This document shows positions 62,877-64,000 of a DNA stretch of 64,000 nucleotides, piece by piece. Both the position numbers and the translations under genes were made by a program. Source of the DNA: Motacilla alba alba (lineage: Eukaryota; Chordata; Aves; Passeriformes; Motacillidae); NCBI RefSeq assembly GCF_015832195.1, contig NC_052019.1, positions 45,511,016 through 45,575,015 on the forward strand. Direction: 5' to 3'. Each line of letters opens with the position of its first letter. Position 1 is the first letter of the stretch. The notes under the pieces were generated by a model. The model was not told the origin of the DNA and made no database searches. It worked only from the letters and a program-made list of their open reading frames with translations.

Positions 62877-64000
62877 CCAAATATGCCTACTAGCAATTTA
62901 AATTCAATTCCAGAGAGGGAAGATTACCTGCCTAGACCATGGTCTATCCCACCAAACCCTTTGAGTGTTCTTTTGAAAAGCTTCTATGCGAAATATTTCT
63001 TTAGATTGCAGAGAAAACGGGTATCATCACTGGGCTATAAAGTTGGGTTGGGAAAAGCCAGAGTTCATTGTTTTATTTTTTTAGATCAATGTGGGCATCT
63101 CAGTAGGATTTTGCTTCTCAGTGAGAAAGGGCAAAAGAACAGATTGTCTTCTAAATGGCTTTTCTGCTCCTTTTGGGGCAATTACAGCAACCATCTCTCA
63201 GAACCAAAAAAAGAGGACAAGGAATATGTTACACTTCAACTCTCCATTAACCAAATACAGAAAGAGAGGGGAAGAAACTGTTATTTCTCACTGCTTTATC
63301 CAAAATCACTTTTAGTGATATGCTAATAAAGCAAAAAATACTATTCACATGACCTCTTTTATTTCTTTTCAGGCCTGCACAACTATGTAGGTATTACATC
63401 TTTTATTACTTCTTCTATCATTTTTATATAATTTAGCAAAAATACAAGAGAGGTCAAATACATTGTTCTTAGAATTTAAGCTTAATTTCATGCTCAGACC
63501 CTGAGAAATACAGCCCAGCATCCTGTATCAACCCTCAGCAAATTCTCTTTAATGCAGATACTGAAGTCTGCCAATGGCAGCAAACACATGATGCCAATGA
63601 TGCATCCTCTCTATGACTTTGTCAGGTAAAAATATCACACACTAACCCATGTTAACACATGATACTACATTATTGAAATAGCAATAACAATAAACCAATT
63701 TTACAAAAGAAAATTAAAGAGACAGCCTCTACACATACCAATTGTATATCATTCCTGATTGTACTTAGTGACTGAAGTGAAATCACTGAAAAAAAAGAAT
63801 GGGATAAAATCCTATCAGTTGTCTTGGACAAGAAACCAAGAGATCCTTTTCTAGCTCCTTTCCCCTAAGAACATGCTAAACCATGAAAAATGTAATGGCA
63901 GGAGGAACAATGGGAAGGCACTATTTGCCAAGTAGATGAACTAACATTAATTGTTTAAACAGTACAAGCCAGTACCTATAAAGGTGAAAAAGTCTCTCTG
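62877..64000. other. AT-rich stretch with the window's longest frame
   Basis: A 174-codon plus-strand frame (62802-63326) crosses the A run. Past the lysines it has no hydrophobic segments or motifs I recognise, and its start is not in a notable context. A frame of this length is about what is expected once by chance in 64 kb of such DNA. The rest shows nothing. Confidence 0.5.

Noticed and set aside
62802..63326. Longest open frame in the window, 174 codons
   Set aside because: It runs through a poly(A) tract and has no recognisable motif. A rough estimate from the stop-codon frequency in such DNA gives about one frame of this size by chance in 64 kb.

Overview
The window looks like noncoding nuclear DNA from a bird, or less likely another sauropsid. 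It is AT-rich and its open frames are short, almost all under about 150 codons. It is full of A-rich and A/C-rich simple sequence. The only transposons I can recognise are CR1 LINE copies, which have 3' ends made of short ATTCTRTG-type repeats and no poly(A) tail. I see no L1 or Alu, no prokaryotic-style operons, no rRNA or convincing tRNA, and no CRISPR. The species and locus cannot be read from the sequence. I place it as intergenic or deep intronic DNA of an avian chromosome.

Layout. 1-7.2 kb is unremarkable AT-rich DNA with a 45-bp A/G tract, a 49-bp pure A run and an A/C-rich tract. 7.25-8.77 kb is the largest element, a plus-strand CR1 with an internal deletion and a dead reverse transcriptase. 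8.8-16.2 kb has no recognised gene, but it holds a minus-strand signal-peptide-like start exon followed by a phase-compatible acceptor. 16.2-17 kb is a GC-richer patch with a G-quadruplex motif. 18.6 kb has a CCAAT/TATA pair. 23.8 kb has a second G-quadruplex motif. 30.3 kb has a 36-base pure C run, and 30.9 kb a small exon-like segment with good splice sites. A minus-strand CR1 3' end lies at 39.07-39.56 kb, followed by a perfect 12-bp-arm hairpin. 40.5-40.7 kb is another exon-like segment. A second, differently organised plus-strand CR1 lies at 48.5-49.2 kb, with short CR1 tail relics at 28.4 and 52.2 kb. 54.4-63.3 kb holds a few short open frames of coding appearance, the best at 61.4-61.7 kb upstream of clustered poly(A) signals on the minus strand.

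No protein-coding gene could be recognised by family. The exon-like segments are reported as candidates only: in 64 kb of AT-rich DNA several splice-site and open-frame coincidences are expected by chance. Nothing here supports a multi-gene system. The parts that can be supported are the CR1 copies, the simple repeats and a few structural motifs.
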